From Streptomyces albus subsp. albus (lineage in GTDB: Bacteria; Actinomycetota; Actinomycetes; Streptomycetales; Streptomycetaceae): a stretch of DNA of 16,646 nucleotides. Numbering within the stretch: position 1 is the stretch's first letter; each line of letters opens with the position of its first letter. The DNA lies in contig NZ_JOID01000053.1 in the NCBI RefSeq assembly GCF_000719865.1, positions 1-16,646 of the forward strand. The letters run 5' to 3'. The notes under the pieces were generated by a model, which saw nothing but the letters and a program-made list of their open reading frames with translations, did no database searches and was not told where the DNA came from. Position numbers and translations under genes: made by a program. This document shows positions 13,748 to 16,646 of this stretch, piece after piece.

Positions 13748-13939
13748 ATGACATGCGACCGACTGGTGTGCGCCAACTGCGCGGGCCCGGTGTGCGAGGG
13801 GCGCTGCGCCGTCTGCCGTGCCAGCAGAGAGCGGCTCCAGCACCAGAACGGCCCGCTGGCGGGCCTCTCCCCGGCCGCGCTGATCGCCCTGGTGGTCGCG
13901 CTCGTCGCCGTGGCCCTGCTGGCGCAGCAGACCGCGTGA
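13748..13939 (+). CDS. Cys-rich tail-anchored mini-protein (putative zinc-binding), function unknown
   Basis: A 63-residue protein with a strong ribosome site (GAGGAGGAG) seven bases before the ATG, which supports it as a real gene. The N-terminus holds six cysteines: Cys3, Cys8-x2-Cys11, Cys16-x3-Cys20-x2-Cys23. This pattern suggests one or two small zinc sites. A basic, Gln-rich spacer follows (24-35), then one membrane helix (about 40-58) near the C-terminus, so the Cys part should face the cytoplasm as in tail-anchored proteins. I do not recognise a named family. It is one of only two plus-strand genes and is transcribed divergently from ftsE, ending before a strong terminator. A link to division or to the envelope is suggested by position only. 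Confidence 0.8.
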   Translation: MTCDRLVCANCAGPVCEGRCAVCRASRERLQHQNGPLAGLSPAALIALVVALVAVALLAQQTA

Positions 13940-14079
13940 GCGGGTGAACGAACCGCCCGGCGGGGCGGCCGGCCTCCGGCCGCCGGGAGCGGGTCTCCCC
14001 ACCGGCCGGAACCGGCCTGAACGACTCACGGAACTCCCAGGGACTCACGGAACTCCCGGAACTCCCGGACGAACGAACA

Positions 14080-14118
14080 CGAGGGCCCCGGAACGCCGGC
14101 TGCGTTCCGGGGCCCTCG
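14080..14118. terminator. Bidirectional terminator between the Cys-rich mini-protein and LAETG protein genes
   Basis: CGAGGGCCCCGGAACGC and GCGTTCCGGGGCCCTCG form a perfect 17-bp stem around a 5-nt loop. The plus-strand mini-protein gene ends 140 bases to the left and the minus-strand LAETG gene ends 62 bases to the right, so it can stop both converging transcripts. Confidence 0.8.
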
Positions 14119-14180
14119 GCCGTTCTCAGGTGCCCTGTGGCGGGCGTGTGCCGTGCTCAGTGACGGGGCGGACCGCCCGG

Positions 14181-15086
14181 TCAGGCAGCGGCGCCACCGC
14201 GGCCGGCCACGATCTGCGGCAGGAAGCGGAAGCCGATGCCGCCGGCGATCATGGTCGCGGCACCGATGAGCAGGAACGCGGTCTCGGAGGCGCCGGTCTC
14301 CGCCAGCTCCTCCTTGGCCTCGCCCTGCTCGACCGGCTGCGAGCCGATGTTGTTGGTGTCGGTGCCCTCGTCGATACCGGTGTCGATGTTGCCGCCGGTG
14401 TCGGGGCCGGGGTTGTTGCCCCCGCCGGTGTTGCCGCCGGTGCCGCCGGTGTTGCCGGAACCGCCGTTGTCACCGCCGCCGTCGCCGCCGGTGCCACCGC
14501 CGTTGCCGGAACCGCCGTTGTTGCCGGAGCCGCCGTTGTCGGCGCCGCCGTCACCACCGCCGTCACCGCCGCCGATGCCACCACCGATACCGCCGCCGAT
14601 GCCACCACCGTCAGCGCCACCATCGGCACCGCCGTCAGCGCCACCATCGGCACCACCGTCGCCGCCGCCGATGCCACCACCGATGCCACCACCGATGCCA
14701 CCACCGTCGGCACCACCATCGGCGCCACCATCGGCACCGCCGTCACCGCCGCCGATGCCACCACCGTCAGCGCCTCCGTCGGCGCCACCATCGGCACCGC
14801 CGTCACTGCCGCCGATACCACCACCGATGGCACCGCCATCGGCGCCGCCGTCGGCACCGCCGTCGTCGCCCTCGCACTCCGAGGGGAGCAGGTCGCAGGG
14901 GTCGTCTTCGTTCTGGATACTGACCTCGACGTTCCCGTTCTCCACGGACGCCTTGGTGCTGAGCTTGCCGATCTCGACGTCGACGCCGACGGCCTGTGCG
15001 GCCCCCGCGGCGGTCAGGGAGGCACCGGCAGCGATCACCGCGCCGGCGGTTATGCGCGCAACGCGCAACCGCATCTTCTTTGTCAT
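14181..15086 (-). CDS. Secreted Gly/Asp-repeat cell-wall protein with LAETG sortase signal
   Basis: A 301-residue exported protein. The signal peptide is clear: basic MTKKMRLRVARI, a hydrophobic core, and AQA before Val33. Residues 33-72 form a short mature N-terminal segment with Cys64 and Cys71. Residues 73-224 are repeats of GGADGGADGG and GGIGGGIGGG, then Asn/Ser/Thr-Gly-rich repeats. The C-terminus is a sorting signal: Leu-Ala-Glu-Thr-Gly at 261-265, a hydrophobic helix (about 269-287) and a short tail with two arginines. LAxTG is the motif used by the Streptomyces class E sortases that attach long chaplins. The product is probably linked to peptidoglycan. The Asp-rich repeats might bind cations, but they are not the RTX nonapeptide. 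No chaplin domain is present. The start has only a weak G-run as ribosome site; ATG 15074 is an alternative. Confidence 0.88.
   Translation of the reverse strand: MTKKMRLRVARITAGAVIAAGASLTAAGAAQAVGVDVEIGKLSTKASVENGNVEVSIQNEDDPCDLLPSECEGDDGGADGGADGGAIGGGIGGSDGGADGGADGGADGGGIGGGDGGADGGADGGADGGGIGGGIGGGIGGGDGGADGGADGGADGGADGGGIGGGIGGGIGGGDGGGDGGADNGGSGNNGGSGNGGGTGGDGGGDNGGSGNTGGTGGNTGGGNNPGPDTGGNIDTGIDEGTDTNNIGSQPVEQGEAKEELAETGASETAFLLIGAATMIAGGIGFRFLPQIVAGRGGAAA
14417..14868. repeat. Coding tandem repeats in the LAETG protein gene
   Basis: The plus strand shows imperfect 9-12 bp units such as CCACCATCGGCG and CCACCGATG repeated over about 450 bases. They encode the GGADGG and GGIGGG units. Such DNA is prone to slippage, so repeat number likely varies between strains and may be misassembled. 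Confidence 0.85.
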
Positions 15087-15228
15087 CTAGCTGCTACCCC
15101 CAGTAGCTGATCTCGTCAGTGGAGCAGCCATGTATGGGCTGTTGGTCGTAGTGGGTAGGAGTGACGCGGGACTCTCGCCCCGTCCGCCCCCTTCGCGCCC
15201 GCGCCCAGACATGGGCATGCCGAGCGTC

Positions 15229-15257
15229 ACCCTTCCCAAGATTCACAGCAGCGTCAA
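15229..15257 (-). promoter_or_regulatory. Candidate promoter of the LAETG protein gene
   Basis: TTGACG and AAGGGT on the minus strand with a 17-base spacer resemble a HrdB-type promoter (TTGACn, TAGnnT), with a weak first base in the -10. The leader to the ATG at 15086 would be about 135 bases. Confidence 0.35.
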
Positions 15258-15330
15258 GCGCGTTGAGCGCGCTATGTCCGTTGCGTGACCACTTGGACCG
15301 CGGGCGCGCACAGAACTGTGACGAAAACGG

Positions 15331-15357
15331 CAACTGCCGCCCCCGGGGCGGCAGTTG
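15331..15357 (-). terminator. Terminator of prfB
   Basis: CAACTGCCGCCCC and GGGGCGGCAGTTG are perfect 13-base arms with one base between them; in RNA this folds as an 11-bp stem with a 5-nt loop. On the minus strand it is followed by CCGTTTTCG, a short T-run, which is the expected order for a factor-independent terminator of prfB, 60 bases past its stop. Confidence 0.75.
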
Positions 15358-15416
15358 AGCGTTCACCTATATTCTCCGCGCGGTCCCGGGGCCGGTTGCC
15401 GCGGCCGCCGGGCGGG

Positions 15417-16523
15417 CTACTTCTCGCGCTGCTTGCGCCAGCGGATACCGGACTCGATGAAGCCGTCGATGTCGCCGTCCAGCACGGCCTGCGGGTTGCC
15501 GACCTCGAACTCCGTGCGCAGGTCCTTGACCATCTGGTACGGGTGCAGCACGTAGGACCGCATCTGGTTGCCCCAGGAGCCCGAGCCCTCGCCCTTGAGG
15601 GCGTCCATCTTGGCCTGCTCCTCCTGCCGGCGCCGCTCCAGCAGCTTCGCCTGGAGGACGTTCATGGCGCTGGCCTTGTTCTGGATCTGCGAGCGCTCGT
15701 TCTGGCAGGAGACGACGATGCCGGTCGGGATGTGGGTCAGCCGGACCGCGGAGTCGGTCGTGTTGACGCCCTGGCCGCCCGGTCCGGAGGAGCGGTAGAC
15801 GTCCACGCGGAGGTCGGACTCGTCGATGTCGATGTGGTCGGTCTGCTCGACCACCGGGAGCACCTCGACCCCCGCGAAGGAGGTCTGCCGGCGGCCCTGG
15901 TTGTCGAACGGCGAGATGCGCACCAGCCGGTGCGTGCCCTGCTCGACCGAGAGGGTGCCGTAGGCGTACGGCGCCTGGACGGCGAAGGTCGTCGACTTGA
16001 TCCCGGCCTCTTCGGCGTAGGACGTCTCGTAGACCTCGGTCTTGTAGCCGTGCCGCTCGGCCCAGCGCAGATACATCCGCTGGAGCTGCTCGGCGAAGTC
16101 GGCGGCGTCCACGCCACCCGCCTCGGCGCGGATGTTGACGAGCGCCTCGCGGGCGTCGTACTCGCCGGACAGGAGGGTGCGGACCTCCATCTCCTCGACG
16201 GCCTTGCGGACCGCGCGGAGCTCGTTCTCGGCCTCCTCGCGGGTGTCCGCGTCGTCCTCCGACTCGGCCAGCTCGAAGAGGACCGAGAGGTCGTCGATCC
16301 GGCCGCGCAGCTCCTCGGCCCGGCGGAGCTGGCCCTGCAGATAGGACAGCTTGCTGGTGACCTTCTGCGCGTTCTCGACGTCGTCCCAGAGGTCCTGGGC
16401 CGCCGCCTGCTCCTCCAGCTCGGCGATATCGGCCCTCATCCGGTCGAGGTCCAGGACGGCCTCGATCGACTCCATGGTCGAGGAGAGGGACTTCAGCTCT
16501 TCGGATACATCGACGACTGCCAC
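15417..16523 (-). CDS. prfB: Peptide chain release factor 2
   Basis: A 368-residue class I release factor that ends translation at UGA and UAA. The Ser-Pro-Phe codon-recognition tripeptide at 204-206 (RISPFDNQG) marks it as RF2 rather than RF1. The catalytic Gly-Gly-Gln is at 249-251 ([20 protein letters not shown]). The N-terminal coiled domain (about 1-110) and total length are normal. The frame is continuous: the in-frame UGA programmed frameshift known in Escherichia coli prfB is absent. The start is GTG at 16523 with no ribosome site; TAGGCT lies exactly seven bases upstream, so the mRNA may be leaderless. The order prfB, then ftsE-ftsX and smpB, resembles that of mycobacteria, with different small genes in between. 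Confidence 0.97.
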   Translation of the reverse strand: MAVVDVSEELKSLSSTMESIEAVLDLDRMRADIAELEEQAAAQDLWDDVENAQKVTSKLSYLQGQLRRAEELRGRIDDLSVLFELAESEDDADTREEAENELRAVRKAVEEMEVRTLLSGEYDAREALVNIRAEAGGVDAADFAEQLQRMYLRWAERHGYKTEVYETSYAEEAGIKSTTFAVQAPYAYGTLSVEQGTHRLVRISPFDNQGRRQTSFAGVEVLPVVEQTDHIDIDESDLRVDVYRSSGPGGQGVNTTDSAVRLTHIPTGIVVSCQNERSQIQNKASAMNVLQAKLLERRRQEEQAKMDALKGEGSGSWGNQMRSYVLHPYQMVKDLRTEFEVGNPQAVLDGDIDGFIESGIRWRKQREK

Positions 16524-16530
16524 GCCCCCC

Positions 16531-16536
16531 AGCCTA
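16531..16536 (-). promoter_or_regulatory. Candidate -10 element for a leaderless prfB mRNA
   Basis: TAGGCT on the minus strand lies seven bases before the GTG at 16523, the same distance as in the S41 protease gene. It fits TAGnnT. No clear -35 is seen. Confidence 0.45.
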
Positions 16537-16646
16537 ACGGCTTCCCGTCCGGGACCACGCAGAGGCGGGGGCGGGGCGCCCGCGCGGGGCTCAGGGGGCG
16601 CCGGTGGCCCGGGCCGCTCCGGCGGGTACGGCCGGGCCGCCGGGGG

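Larger units (their letters stand above)
15087..15416. other. Intergenic region between the LAETG protein gene and prfB
   Basis: These 330 bases carry no supportable gene. They hold the prfB terminator (15331-15357) and a candidate promoter for the LAETG gene: TTGACG (15252-15257) and AAGGGT (15229-15234), 17 bases apart on the minus strand, which would give a 5' leader of about 135 bases. Overlapping the -35, AGCGCG-TTGAG-CGCGCT (15257-15273) is a 6-bp inverted repeat that could serve as an operator. Confidence 0.4.

Noticed and set aside
14560..14870. CRISPR-like look of regularly spaced short repeats
   Set aside because: Units are 9-12 bp, without unique spacers, and translate into in-frame GGADGG/GGIGGG repeats.
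14181..15086. Chaplin assignment for the LAETG protein
   Set aside because: The chaplin domain is not present; only the sorting signal is shared with long chaplins.
14236..15090. A plus-strand Pro/Ser-rich frame (PPSAPPSAPP repeats) over the LAETG gene
   Set aside because: The opposite strand has a signal peptide, a LAETG motif and a final membrane helix. The Pro-rich frame is its complement.
15417..16523. Programmed frameshift in prfB
   Set aside because: The reading frame from GTG 16523 is continuous through both RF2 motifs; no in-frame UGA is present near the start.

Overview
The window is high-GC actinobacterial DNA, almost certainly from a Streptomyces or a close relative. Support comes from the strong G/C bias at third codon positions and several GTG starts. 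The protein set also fits: an ECF sigma/anti-sigma pair of the SigU/RsuA type, an NnaR-type HemD-winged-helix regulator beside NarK, a LAETG sortase signal, and the actinobacterial prfB / ftsE-ftsX / smpB-ssrA neighbourhood. Nearly every gene lies on the minus strand. The exceptions are an MFS transporter and a 63-residue Cys-rich membrane protein.

Region by region, in plus coordinates. (1) 68-1602 holds an anti-sigma factor and its ECF sigma factor, whose ends overlap by ATGA; a 12-bp perfect inverted repeat lies in the upstream part of the sigma gene. (2) 1902-3665 holds a CGNR zinc-finger regulator and a Pro/Gly/Tyr-rich four-helix membrane protein. (3) 3727-6589 is a nitrogen unit: nnaR-type regulator and a NarK nitrate/nitrite transporter, with a strong hairpin after narK. 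(4) 6796-9342 is a divergent LysR regulator / MFS transporter pair. (5) 9443-12675 runs as tmRNA (ssrA), smpB, an S41 tail-specific protease and ftsX, followed by ftsE at 12718-13407. (6) 13748-13939 is the small Cys-rich tail-anchored protein, on the plus strand and divergent from ftsE. (7) 14181-15086 encodes a secreted Gly/Asp-repeat protein with a LAETG sortase signal. (8) 15417-16523 is prfB (release factor 2).

Functionally, the right half joins translation quality control (RF2, SmpB, tmRNA) with cell-envelope work (FtsEX, an exported C-terminal-specific protease, a sortase substrate). The tmRNA tag reads ANTKRDSFALAA, shorter than the Streptomyces coelicolor tag as I remember it. It ends in the ALAA type of tail that periplasmic S41 proteases recognise in Escherichia coli. 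Several intergenic regions contain perfect GC-rich hairpins that act as likely terminators. prfB, the S41 protease gene and the Pro-rich membrane protein gene each have a TAnnnT -10-like hexamer 6-7 nt before the start codon and no Shine-Dalgarno sequence, as expected of leaderless mRNAs.

Most of the window is conserved streptomycete chromosome. I saw no insertion sequence, phage gene, CRISPR array or tRNA. The least characterised parts are the Cys-rich mini-protein, the LAETG repeat protein, the Pro-rich membrane protein and the inverted repeat upstream of the sigma factor domains.
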